From Quillaja saponaria (taxonomy: Eukaryota; Streptophyta; Magnoliopsida; Fabales; Quillajaceae), in the NCBI GenBank assembly GCA_029379385.1, contig CM055612.1, forward strand, positions 18,662,001 through 18,726,000: DNA of 64,000 nucleotides, in the 5' to 3' direction. The notes under the pieces were generated by a model. That model did not search any database and was not told the origin of the DNA. It saw only the letters and a list, made by a program, of their open reading frames with translations. Made by a program: the position numbers and the translations under genes. Numbering within the stretch: position 1 is the stretch's first letter; each line of letters starts with the position of its first letter. Positions 37,909 to 50,000 of the stretch are shown here, piece after piece.

Positions 37909-39800
37909 GGAAAAGAAAGAAAGCTACTTATAATTGGTGTTGTGTTGACTACGCTAGTAATTTATCTATTAGAACAACCAATTTAAGTAATCATTTGAAA
38001 TTTCAATGTAAGAAGGTCCCTGAATTTTATTTTTATTGCCTTATACTGATTCTAATTAAACTATATTGGAGTTTCAACCTATTATAAAAGATGAATTAGG
38101 ACAATATGATTCTAAGCCTCATGGTGTGAATGTTATTTATTATAAGTATAATGAAAAGGCTGCTAGAGAGGCACTGGCCAAATACATCATAATTGATGAA
38201 TTACCCTTTAGGCTTATTGGGGGTGAAGGGTTTTGTTTGCTTCTTAGTGTAGTGTGCTTAAGGATGATTGTTCTTCTAGAAGGATAGTTGCTAGAGATAT
38301 TATTCATTTGTATATGGATGAAAAGGGAAAACTTAAGAATGGTTGGTACATAATAAGCAAAGGGTCTCACTCACCACTGTTTGTTGGACTTTAGTCCAAA
38401 ATCAGAGATATCTATGCCTCACTGCTCACTTCATTGTTATTGGTTGGAAGTTAAATAAAAAAATCATTATTTTTTGTAAAATCCTTGATCATAATGGCGA
38501 GATAATTGGTAAGTTGATTGAGAGTTGCTTGTTAAAGTGGGGAATAGATGAAATCTTTGGTATGATCATTGACAATACAGCAGTTAATGATGAAGCAGTT
38601 TGTTATGTTTATGAAAAAAGTACATGATTGGAATGAGACTGTTTTGAAGGGTAAGATGATACATGTGAGATTTTGCGCTCACATTTTAAATCTAATTGTA
38701 AGTGATGGTTTAAAGGACATTGATCCATCTATGTTAAAAATTAGAAAGTTATGAAGTCACCTAGTAGACTACTTAAGTTTAAAAAAAGTGTGGAGGCTAT
38801 GAAGTTTTCTACTAAGGCACTTCATTTTTTAGAAGTAGCTATTAGGTGGAACTTTACTAATCAAATGTTAGAATCAACTATAAAGAATCAAAAGCATTTG
38901 ATAGGATAACTTTACATGATTCTAATTATAAGGTGGAGTTTAAGATTAGTACGAATTTGGAAGAGCATCCTTTAACTTGTGATTGTGAAGTTGCAAATGT
39001 GTTTGTGAAAATTTTAAAGGTGTTTTATGATGTAACAAAAAAAAAAAAAAAAAAAAAATTCAGGTTCTAACTATGTTACATCAAATTCCTACTTTCATGA
39101 TTATTGTTCAATCCTTAGTAAGTTGGATTATTGGTGTAACAAAAAAGAAAAAGAAAATGACCTTCTTTCTTCTATTGCCTTCAATATGAAGTTCAAAAAT
39201 GATAAATATTAGGCTGATATTGACAAAATCAATCATTCACTTCATTGGTGTAGTGCTTGACCTAAGATATAAACTGAAATTTGTCATTTGGAGCTTTAAG
39301 AAATTACTTGATAATGTTATGGCTACAATCTTAGGAGATTAAGTGAAGCACACTTTGTGCAAAATGTATGATCATTATTGTATTTATGAGCTAAAAACTG
39401 ATGAGGCATTTGATTATAATATTAGGGATACACCTTCACATAATGCAACTAATTCTAGACATGAAGAGAATGTTGATGAATCAGATCAGTTTGCAAGTGA
39501 AATTGATAAAGAAATGAATGAAGAAGACAACTTGGCCAGAAAGTCAAAATTGGAAAGGTATCTAATAAAGTCCATTGAGCCTAAGCTTCCAAATTTTGAC
39601 ATTCTAGATTAGTGGATAGTTAATTCAAGTAAATATCTAATTTAGCTTTGTTAGCTAAGGATGTCATGGTTGTTCCTATTACCACAATTCTATCAAAGTC
39701 GACTTTTCAACTAGAGGTTGTACACTTAATCCATACTAAAGTTCACTACTTCCTAAAACAGTAGAGGCCCTTCTTTGTTGAATTGAAAGAATCACAAGAC
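37909..39800 (+). pseudogene. hAT transposase relic (BED finger, RICESLEEPER type)
   Basis: Pieces appear in family order. A degraded BED zinc finger reads TTNLSNHLKFQCKKVPE (about 37975-38025). Then come a segment ending AKYIIIDELPFRLIGGEGF (38160-38232), RRIVARDIIHLYMDEKGKL, the core with YLCLTAHF and LIESCLLKWGIDEIFGMIID, then FCAHILNLIVSDGLKDID (38672-38730). The C-terminal dimerisation region begins around LPNFDILD (39590) with KDVMVVPITT. These match plant ZBED/RICESLEEPER-like hAT proteins, which cut and paste DNA or are domesticated. At least four frame changes and many stops mean it cannot work. Terminal inverted repeats and the 8-bp duplication were not located. Confidence 0.8.
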
Positions 39801-41008
39801 AAAGTTGAAAACCTTGAAAGTGGTAATAGTAAATTTGTGATGCTAAATGTTAATAAATTTTATACTTTTATTACTGCTTTAGCATGTATTTTAACTGTTA
39901 ACAATATTGTGTTATATAGGTAAGGTGCAAACTTAGAGTTGTGGATTCCAGTAGTGTGGATTGATTTGCATGGTTGTGGACTTACAGTGGAAAAGAGGTG
40001 AAATTTTATTTAATAGTTCACTAATTTTTATGCTAGTATTCTTTTTCTAGTTGCTAGTTAGTCTATTTAACGATTCACTAATTTTAACTTGTTGAAAACT
40101 ACATCCCTGAATGCAAACAGTTTTTTAAGTTGTGTGTTTTTCTTGAATACTTATTTTGTTTTATAGTAACTGCCACTAACTGGAGAAAGAAAGATGCACA
40201 CCATAGATCATACTCATGGTAAGGGCAAATGAATTGTTAAGCATAATGAAATTGTTAATACTCTGCACATGATAATCTTTTTTTTTTTTTTTTTAGTCTT
40301 TTGTTGTAAGTCATTATTAAGGCTTTTCAATGATATTTAATTTCAAACATGATAGGATGTTACTTCTAATTATGTTTTTTTTTTAATAATTCCAAGTTGT
40401 TTGGTGTTGAGACTTGGAAGGATTTAAGAACATTGAAAAATACATAAAAGATGACGAAGATGTATTTTGACTTTGTAATGATAATTTTTTATTTTTAATA
40501 ATGTTTTGTGATATTGAAAACCTGAAATTTATGTTTGTTTTAGTAAAACATTCAATAATATAGCTTCTTCTTTTTTATATATTATGGGCCTTAATATTTA
40601 TGAAAAAAATCTCCCATTGAACACCCAATTTTCAAACTTAGGAGGTATATGGCATTTACCTGGATCGAACTGTCTAGTTGCACAACCTTAGTCACGTGGT
40701 GTCTAGTTTTCATAAATATCGTGAAAATATCCACCATATTAATTGACGGAGGACTCAAACTTAGAACCTCGTAGTCCCGACACCTCTGTTTTAACAATTT
40801 AAACTAAAGCCACATCGACTCTAAGACCTTAGCAGCCTCTACTTATATTTATCATCATCATTATCTAATTTCACATGTTTAAAATTTTCTTTCACTTTTT
40901 TTAATACAGGACTAATTGATCATTAAATATCCTTCTCCAAGAAAATAATTAACTGTAAAAAACCCTTTTGCATAAATTATTGGTTTGCCATTTCAGCTAC
41001 ATTATTAC
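39801..41008. other. AT-rich stretch, no gene
   Basis: A segment at about 40610-40830, with 'ggaggactcaaacttagaacctcg', resembles tRNA-derived repeat DNA read from the minus strand. The remainder is featureless. Confidence 0.35.
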
Positions 41009-42040
41009 CACAATTCAGATGTTGTTGGGTATGTTGGCTATGATGTCAGTTGCGAGGTTGCAACGACGTCGTATTGAAATTTGCACATGGAGTACTTACA
41101 AGGTGGCACCGCTGCTGACTTAGCATATCTAATTGGCGGGAAGGATGATGACGTGGACTAGAGGGTTGTAAGATACAATACCTGGTGTGTGGTTAAGGAC
41201 TCAGTTGCGTACAGTCGCGGGGCATCGCGTATTGTGACGTTAAAGGAAAGAACATTCTAGTGGGACCTAATTCCATTATAGCCAAACTCACTAATTTTGG
41301 CTCGGCCATGGAATATTCAAAAGACACGAGGAGAGATGTCATTGTACCACGTGGGAGCCCTGTAAGGATGTGCCAGAAGTAATTCGCCTGGAATTACAAA
41401 GTCCGGAGCCAAATTTTTGGTCCTTGGGCTGCACGATCATCAAGATGATAACCGGAAAATCGACATGGAAGGGTCATAGCATTGACACGCTAAGTCTGAT
41501 TGCGTATTCCAATTCATTGCCAGAGTTTTTGGCTCAATTATCAGAAATTAGCTAAGATTTGGTTGAGAAATGTTTACATAAAGACCCGACCTGACTGTGG
41601 AGCTAGGATCAACTACTGCAGCATCCATTTTTATCTTCGGCTTCGCCTAATAAAGTGGTCGATTTGTCTCTCGTTGTGTGCTCGACTGGATGAACTCCAA
41701 TTTCAAACAAAAAAGACGACGATGAAATTAATTTTGATTTGAGTTTGAAGAATATGAAAATTATGGTAAAGGAAGGATTGGTAAATTAGCTTCAAGCATA
41801 GGAGTAAATTGGGAATCGAACGGTTAGGTGAAGATATTAAGTTTGGCATGTGAGACTAAAGCTGTAGGAAGAGAAGAAGGGGAAAGGACAAGTTCGGAAT
41901 ATCCAGATTTGATCGGGGTAGAAGAGGAAATAATATTGAAAATTAGCAAGGAATATTGCGGATTCATGAATAAAAGCAATTGTGGGAGTTGGGTGCAGAG
42001 TTGGTTGGGGCTGTCGGTATGGTTCACAAAAAGTGGATAA
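41009..42040 (+). pseudogene. MAPKKK17/18-like protein kinase pseudogene, 5'-truncated
   Basis: Without introns, the reading order follows the single-exon plant MEKK-type kinases (MAPKKK17/18 group). It runs SDVVGYVGYDVS, HMEYLQGGTAADLA, AYCDVKGKNILVGPNS, LTNFGSAMEYSKD, VPRGSPV, PEVIRLE, FWSLGCTIIKMITGKSTWK and a C-terminal EYPDLIG segment. The Gly-rich loop and catalytic Lys are missing at the 5' end. HRD has become AYCD, and the metal-binding DFG is NFG. The Asp of the D-x-W-S-x-G motif is also lost (PNFWSLG). Frame changes occur near 41100, 41220 and 41365, with stops at 41553 and beyond. It is catalytically dead and untranslatable as one protein. The GC level is higher than its surroundings, suggesting a fairly recent gene copy. 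Confidence 0.75.
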
Positions 42041-43950
42041 ATTAATGATGTGGGAGGGAAAAATAAATATTAACATTTTTTTGTAAATTATTATTATTAT
42101 CATTAATATACATTACCAATTCAATTGAATAATCTAAGAATCGGTCAAGTTTGATATCAAAATTTAACTTAAGTTTGATTTATTAACACGTCTGCATAGA
42201 ATCTTAAAAGTTTAACATAAATCATAATGAGAATATGGGATGTAATTGACATTTGTTTTGGAAATTTATATCAAAAACAAAAATTAATTAGTTCTAACGT
42301 TGACTATGTATGATTTGAGGCCAATGCAAGGGAGACATAATTAATAAACTTCACATGCAGCTAACTAGTAATTAATAGCAATATTGTTTTCCTAGGGAGG
42401 AGGATGAGGAATTTAAAGAAAATGTGTGATTTGAGGCTACAAAAAGGTGTCTGACAATAAAAGATTTTAGATGTCACTTCTGACATGGTAATATGATTTT
42501 GTTTATTTTTTTTTAAATACAAATAAAGCACTTGACCACTTGACATGGTAAAAATGATTGACCTAAGAACAAGATATGTACATAAAAGAAAAGTAGTTCA
42601 TGAATTATAATTTAGTTGAAACTTCAAATTAGTAACTAATTAGACGAGACAGCCAACCAGTTATTATTTTGTAATTTTAAAAAAAAGATCTTGCTAACCA
42701 GTATCTTAATTAAGAATTAATTATAGCTGTTGGAAATTTAATAAATTACAAATCTCAATAATAATTAATGGTTAGTTTTGAAAGTCTAATAAATTTTAAA
42801 TTTTATTATAATTAATTATTTTGTTTGATAGATAAAATTACCCCTTACCCTAACCCTAAATCCCAATCCTAACACTATCCCTATCCTAATCTTGGAATAA
42901 TTTTGTCTATCAAATAAAAAATAAAAAAATAATTATTAATTATTATCTTCTCATTAATTATAATGAGATTTGTAATTTATTAGGTTTCCAACACTAACAA
43001 TTAATTTTTTTTAATGAAATTTATAAATTATTACATTTTCAATACCCATAATTAATCCTTAACTAGTGACTAGGCACTGGTTAACAAATTCCTTTTAAAA
43101 AAAGTTGAGTTTAAGTTTATGAAAATTTTATTTTGGAGTTGTCCTAAGAAATTATCTCTTACTCTCTCTCTTTCCCATATAACCTCCGAATAAAGTCCAA
43201 AATGTTTTTTTTCCTCAATTATATGTAAAGTTAGATAACATGAGCAAATCTGTGAAGAATGAAAGTTGTTATTCTCACACAGCCTTTTGGTTACTTTCAC
43301 ATTATTTAAGACAAAATAAGTGAGTTTCATATGACATTGTGAGTTATGAAATGTGTGAAAGCAGCAATTAAATTGTACAAAAAAAAGCAACCATTCACTA
43401 TTAGAATGGATAGCAGCCCAGACAAGAGAACCAAAAACTATGATGATTATTTTATACATATCACATTGTCAAATTAGTTTTTTTTTTTTTTTTTAAGAAA
43501 TATATTAATTTAAATGTGGGTATCTGTTTTTATTTACAGTTATTCCTTTTAAGAAAACCGATTTGCTCGAGTCAGTTGGTTGAAGGCTCAAAACTGAGCC
43601 GAACCGACTTGATGCACTAATGCTTCATTAGGTAGAGACTTTTAATAAAACGAGGCTGAGAGAAATAGATGAAGTTTCAGCCCCAAGTTCTAAAAGCCCA
43701 ACCTGAAATGAGAATAAACCGAATTGGGTTGGGCTACTGGGATTTATAATTTTATAAAGAACGAGAGGCCCAAACTTCATACACCACCGCTTTGTAGGTG
43801 ATACACTTGGATTGCTGTTATTCAATGAACAACTATCTGTGCTTTCCTTTTTTACCCACCGTTGCTCTTCCACTCTCCATCTTCCTTCTATTTTCTCTCT
43901 CTGTTGCTGGAGTTCCAGCTCTAGATCTCGCAGCGTTCCAAACATTTTCG
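42041..43950. other. intergenic stretch and clathrin promoter region
   Basis: AT-rich, no gene recognised up to about 43750. Bases 42842-42900 are a run of 'ccctaa'-like degenerate units. The last 250 bases before the clathrin start hold pyrimidine-rich leader-like sequence. Open frames of 119 and 90 codons here overlap on opposite strands and have no family resemblance. Confidence 0.4.
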
Positions 43951-44010
43951 TGGACTTGAACAATTTTTTCATATTGGGGTTTCTCATTTTGAAGATTCGA
44001 CCCAGTCACC

Positions 44011-47000
44011 ATGGCTGCAAATGCTCCCATCACCATGAAAGAGGCTGTGACGGTGAGTTTTCCTATCTCTACCTCAATTCATAATCACCTATTTTTGTAT
44101 TACATTGGAGCTAATTTCATCAAGATTTTTTGTTTTCGCTGTAAATTTCACCCAAATTAGCTGTATGTATTCAGATCCCATCATTAGACAGCATTTTCAC
44201 TATGCCTTCTCAGTGACCCAATTTCGGATTGTTATTGATTTTTTATTCTATTAGTGAGTAAATGAGGTCTCGTTATGTCTGTTCTTTTGTTTGATTTCAT
44301 TTGCTCTGTCTGCAGTTATCGAGTGTTGGGATTAACCCGCAATTTATTACATTTAATCACGTGACGATGGAATCGGATAAGTACATTTGTGTTAGGGAAA
44401 CCGCACCTCAGAATAGTATCGTTATCGTCGATATGTCATTGCCCATGCAGCCTCTAAGACGCCCCATTACTGCCGATTCGGCCTTGATGAACCCTAATTC
44501 CAGAATTCTTGCTCTTAAAGGTAGAACTTTGATTTGCATTTTCAGTACTAATGAACTAATGATATTTTTCATTCGGGAAAAAATTTAATAAAAGGGTAAT
44601 CACTTTCCAATTCACTTGATGTATAAGTTTTCTTAATCTTAAGCGTCACAGCACATCTGACTGCATTTTAATCCATAAGAATGCTATCTTGCTCACAAAT
44701 GGATACATTAAATTTGCAGCTCAAGTTCAAGGAACCACTCAGGATCATTTACAAATATTCAACATTGAAACGAAGACAAAGTTAAAAACACATCAGATGC
44801 CTGAGCAGGTGATAACTTTTTCTGAATAATTTGAATTCAAAGAAGCTAATGTGACCTTTAAACTTTTTATTATGGTATGTAAGTTTCAATAGCATTAAGT
44901 GTTACTGATATCTGTATTTTGGTCTTTGTATAGATTGTCTTTTGGAAGTGGATAACCCCAAAGATGCTAGGTTTGGTCACTCAGACCTCAGTGTATCATT
45001 GGTCAATTGAAGGTAAGGCTTCTATACTTTTCCATATATTAACAATTTACTGGTTCCTTTTTTATGTACTATCTCTGCCTTTGAAATTTTGTGCTACCTT
45101 TTTCTTATTTTGCTTCTTTTTTTTTGGGCATACATATAATGTTTCACTTTATCTGTACTCAGGTGACAGTGAGCCTGTGAAGATGTTTGAGCGGACAGCT
45201 AACCTTGCAAGTAACCAAATCATCAACTATCGGTGTGATCCTACTGAGAAGTGGTTGGTTTTGGTTGGTATTGCTCCTGGTTCGCCAGAGGTATGCCATT
45301 TCCTTTTATCTCTTTCTTGTTTATTTTCCAAAGGCCATATCATCCTTGAGGTCTTGATAATTCACCTTCCCTTTCTTGCTAACTTATGTTTCTTTATTTT
45401 TGGGCTAACAAGTTTCAGATATCACTGGTTGATTGTGTTTCAATCATGCGAAATGCATATCAGTTTTTGGATTTGAAATACGTGACATGTCTACCATTAA
45501 TCTATAATTTTCATTTTGAATATACACATGTGGATATCTGGTTTTATTTAGAGTCATTCCTTTTGCAGAGGCCACAGCTAGTCAAAGGAAACATGCAACT
45601 TTTCTCTGTGGATCAGCAACGTAGTCAGGCTCTTGAGGCACATGCTGCATCATTTGCCACATTTAAAGTAAATTAACTGTTGATTTTGATTCATTTGATA
45701 AGGTTTTGATTAATGTCTTAATAGTTATTTTGCTGATTGATTTCTACTTACTGATCAATTTTGTGTTAAATACAGGTCCCTGGGAATGAGAAAGATTCAA
45801 TTCTTATCGCTTTTGCCTCCAAGACTGTCAATGCTGGACAAGTTGCGTCGAAGATGCATGTTATTGAACTTGGAGCCCAGCCAGGTTCACTTATTTGTTA
45901 TTGTCATGCTTCTTTACATGCAATGTAACCAACACATGACGATATAGTTAAATTCTCTTTTTTTTCCTTTTGTTTCTTAGTTGTTTTCCCTTAAAATTGT
46001 TAATTTCGTGGTATATGAAACTAAAATCACTTTCTGAAGCTTTTCCCAAAGTCAGATTGCTGTTTTGTATGACAACTTCTGTTTTCCTTGCTGTATTCTG
46101 GTAGTGATTTTATTTAATTCATTAACAGGCAAACCATCATTTACTAAGAAACAGGCAGACTTATTTTTTCCCCCTGACTTCGCTGATGACTTTCCCGTGT
46201 CAATGCAGGTATCAGTATAACCTATCAATATCTGTTGTCCTTTTAAGTTCGTGATGCATTAATCTGTTTTCTTTTATGTCACAGATATCACACAAGTATG
46301 GCTTGATATATGTTATCACGAAGCTTGGACTTCTATTTGTATATGATCTGGAGACAGCCACCGCAGTTTACAGAAATCGAATCAGTCCAGATCCAATATT
46401 TTTGACATCAGAGGCTTCATCAATTGGAGGCTTTTATGCCATCAACAGGCGTGGCCAGGTGTTGCTTGCAACTGTAAATGAGGCAACAATTGTACCTTTC
46501 GTTAGTGGCCAGGTATTTTTAAGGATCTTTCATTTTTCTTACGGGGAAGATTTATTTCAAACTTGCCTCTAATTCTAGATGGTTATTTGGCTACGTTTCA
46601 GTTAAACAATCTGGAACTTGCTGTTAATCTTGCAAAAAGAGGAAACCTTCCTGGTGCAGAAGAGCTGGTAAATCTTATTGTTGGTTTTGATTAATTTATT
46701 GGACATGTTATGGTGGGCTGTAGCTAAGTCTAGAATTCTTGTCTAAAAGAATTGATGAGATTTGATTTGACTTGATGGTGTATATATTTCCCAAAGTATT
46801 ATGAGATCTGCTTTCACTAAACTCAATTTAATAATCAACAATATTACAACTTCACATAAAGGAGAAAATAACTACACATTTATAGATGGTAGGATTTGAA
46901 CCTGGGATAGCCAACCACCCCCCCCCCCCCCAGCATCCCCCGTCTTAGCCAGTTGAACTAAGATATTGAGGGTTTGGCAACACTTAGACCAATGACCTTT

Positions 47001-50000
47001 ACACTACCCTGTTAGATTAACAATTATTCTAAAAGCTTAAGCTTATTGAAAATGGTTCCTATTATAAATTAAGCATAGTACTACTACTCAAACTAGCATC
47101 CCCACTCAACTAATAAGCAAGCCAAGCTCCTTTATCTTGGTTATGGTTAAGCTTATTTAGCAGCACAGTTTGCCTTATCACACCTCATTTATAGGTTATT
47201 TCATTCTAATTGGTGCAGGGTTCTAGATTTTGATTATTGAGTCATATTTTTGGGTTAAGTGAAACTAAGTCTAAAATATGTAGGTTACAACAGTTCACTT
47301 AAAAAATTAGTAGAGGTGAGGGGAACATATTAGTGGTCAAAAAAGGGGGGAAATATGAAGTTGTTATCATGTTGACGGACAGACCAAGGAGGTTGTGTAC
47401 CATCTAAATTTTGGTGGGTTCATGGCTAGAGTGATCTGTGATCGTAATATACTTTTGAAGTTACAGTATAATTGTGTTGCTGTGTTTTATGTTAGAAGAT
47501 GCAAGGGTCTTGGGAAACCTTACATCCAAGGGTTTGTTTGGACATTGGTAATATGGTATGTTTCACAAATAAAGGGTAGATGTCTACAGTCATAGGGGTT
47601 AGTTGCAGATGGGTGTGGTTCTGGAGACAAAAAGTTTTGTTAGATGAAATGAACTCTGGTCTCAGTCTGCAATAGAGCAAGAAGTAAAATTGAGCAAGGG
47701 AAACAAGATATTTTTTGTTGTAGGCCTTCTAGGCGTATGACCTTCATGCAGAGAATCCTCATTGTAAATATTTTGATTGTCTTGTGGGACTTGCTTGCAG
47801 TGTTATTAAAGGGGCTCCTGAGGCGCGCCTTAGGCGCAAGGTGTAGACCCCCTTGCCTCTGCACCTCTAAAGGCGGGCGCTAACACTAAGGCGCTAGGTG
47901 CGCGTCTTTTTCATGTTTTGAGGTGCACTTAAGGCGTTGCAAGTTATTTTGTTTTGAAAAAATTCTTCAGTTTTTCAGTTTCCTCATAAATAGAAAAAGT
48001 CAAATATTGGGAATAATCCTAATAGAAACCTGAAAGGTTGCTAAAGCATTAAAAGAAAAACCCTAACACAACAGCTGAACCAAAATCCTAATACTAAGCA
48101 GCCTACTGAGTCTAAGTTTCCTGGCCAAAAAACAAAGCATATTTTCAGTGTAAGTCTGCCTGTTATCTATCATGTTTTTTAGTTACTAAGTCTTCTTTTT
48201 CATCTTCTGCTTAGTCTAATCTCTGCTATTGTACACAAAAAGCAAAGCATTTGTGTGGCTTAAACTTTAACTATCTCTGCCCTGTTTTGTACCTGAAAAA
48301 CAGAGGATACTCAGCAGAAATAATCAGCATTAAACCTTAGTTATCTCTGACATCTTTAAGAAAGAAGTATAAATTCAATTTTTACTTGTTAGCTTAGTGG
48401 ACTACTTGCTTAACATATTTACTTTACCTAGATTGTTTTTATCAACCTTGACTTTCTACTTGCTGGATTTCTTGCCTGTGGATACTTTTTTCTATGTCAT
48501 AACTTAATGGTGTTAATTTTTACTTGTTGTAAGCTTGGAATTATTGTATGTATATTTTTTTCATGGCATGCGCCTAACTTTGCTAAGGCGCGCACCTGCA
48601 ACCTGCCCCTGGCTCCTAGGCTCCAGGGACCCTAGCTCCTAGGTGCGCCTAGAGCCTTTGATAACACTTTGCTTGTGTGGATGGTTCACCAATCCGAGCT
48701 AGATGCATTAAAGATTTGAAGCTCGGTTTTATGTTGAAATACTTTTCTCACAAAACAGAAAGTATAGTAGGTAGAATTAATACCCACATGACTTGGCCAC
48801 TAAAGATTTAATTCTGTTTACTGAAAATTCTAGTTATGTTGATCAAATTTTCTTTAGTACCACGGGAGTAATTGGCATTTCTTTAATTTCTGTAATTTTC
48901 TCAGGTTGTCCAGAGGTTCCAAGAATTGTTTGCTCAAACCAAGTACAAAGAAGCTGCAGAGCTTGCTGCAGAGTCTCCAAAGGGGATACTCCGTACTCCT
49001 GACACTGTTGCTAAATTTCAGGTATATCATTGTGTTGCATTCCTTTGCCAATTTCATGTTGCTCCTTCCTGGTAATTTCCTGCTTCCAGTTATTGATGTC
49101 CTTCGTAAGATCTTGGGAGTGTGAGAGCTTAATGTACTCTTTGGTTCTAGACTCTAATTTGAATGTGCTGTTAATTTGTTGCAGAGTGTTCCTGTGCAAG
49201 CTGGGCAGACGCCGCCCTTGTTGCAGTACTTTGGCACTTTGTTAACCAGAGGAAAACTAAATGCTTATGAATCATTGGAACTATCCCGGCTTGTTGTAAA
49301 TCAGAACAAAAAGAATCTTTTGGAGAATTGGTTAGCAGAGGACAAGCTTGAATGTAGCGAGGAGCTTGGTGACCTTGTCAAGGTCTGATGAAAAATAAAA
49401 TTGTTTATTCTCTCTCTCCCTCCTCCCTCTCCCCCTCCCTCCCTTTGTCTCTCTCTCCCGTAGTTGTTCAATTTCTTCATAGAGAAATAAATGAAAAAAG
49501 CTGTGATTCCCTTTCTTTCTTCTAACATACAAATTTCAAATCATCTTGGACTAGCTGACTTTATTCTGTCAGGTTGGAAAAGTGACCTTAATCAAGAGAT
49601 ATAGATATTTTTCTTTTTTCTTTTTCTTGAATGCTGGGAATATGGGTTTTGGGCAAATTAGCCTCTTATTTATAGTTATTTGCGGTGAAAAATTGTCCAA
49701 TTTTTTTTTCCTTTGTTTCCCCCTTTAAAAGTAGTTCAACTATGTTAAATTAATTATATTTTCTATAATGTTATTGTTGAAATCTCATTTATGTCAGTTT
49801 TCTTAATTTAAAGTTTCTGCTACATTAATTATCTTTGCTTTTTTCTTTTCTTTTTATCTTCCTAACATTATGTACATGGTTACAATGAAGACGGTGGATA
49901 ATGACCTTGCTTTAAAGATATATATAAAAGCTAGGGCCACCCCAAAAGTTGTTGCTGCTTTTGCTGAAAGGAGGGAATTTGACAAGATTCTGATTTACTC

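Noticed and set aside
42842..42900. Interstitial telomere-like repeat (ccctaa units)
   Set aside because: Units are too irregular and too short to call a telomeric tract.
46892..46960. Possible tRNA gene (A and B boxes)
   Set aside because: A cloverleaf cannot be closed, a homopolymer run interrupts it, and it lies antisense in a clathrin intron. A SINE fragment is the better reading.
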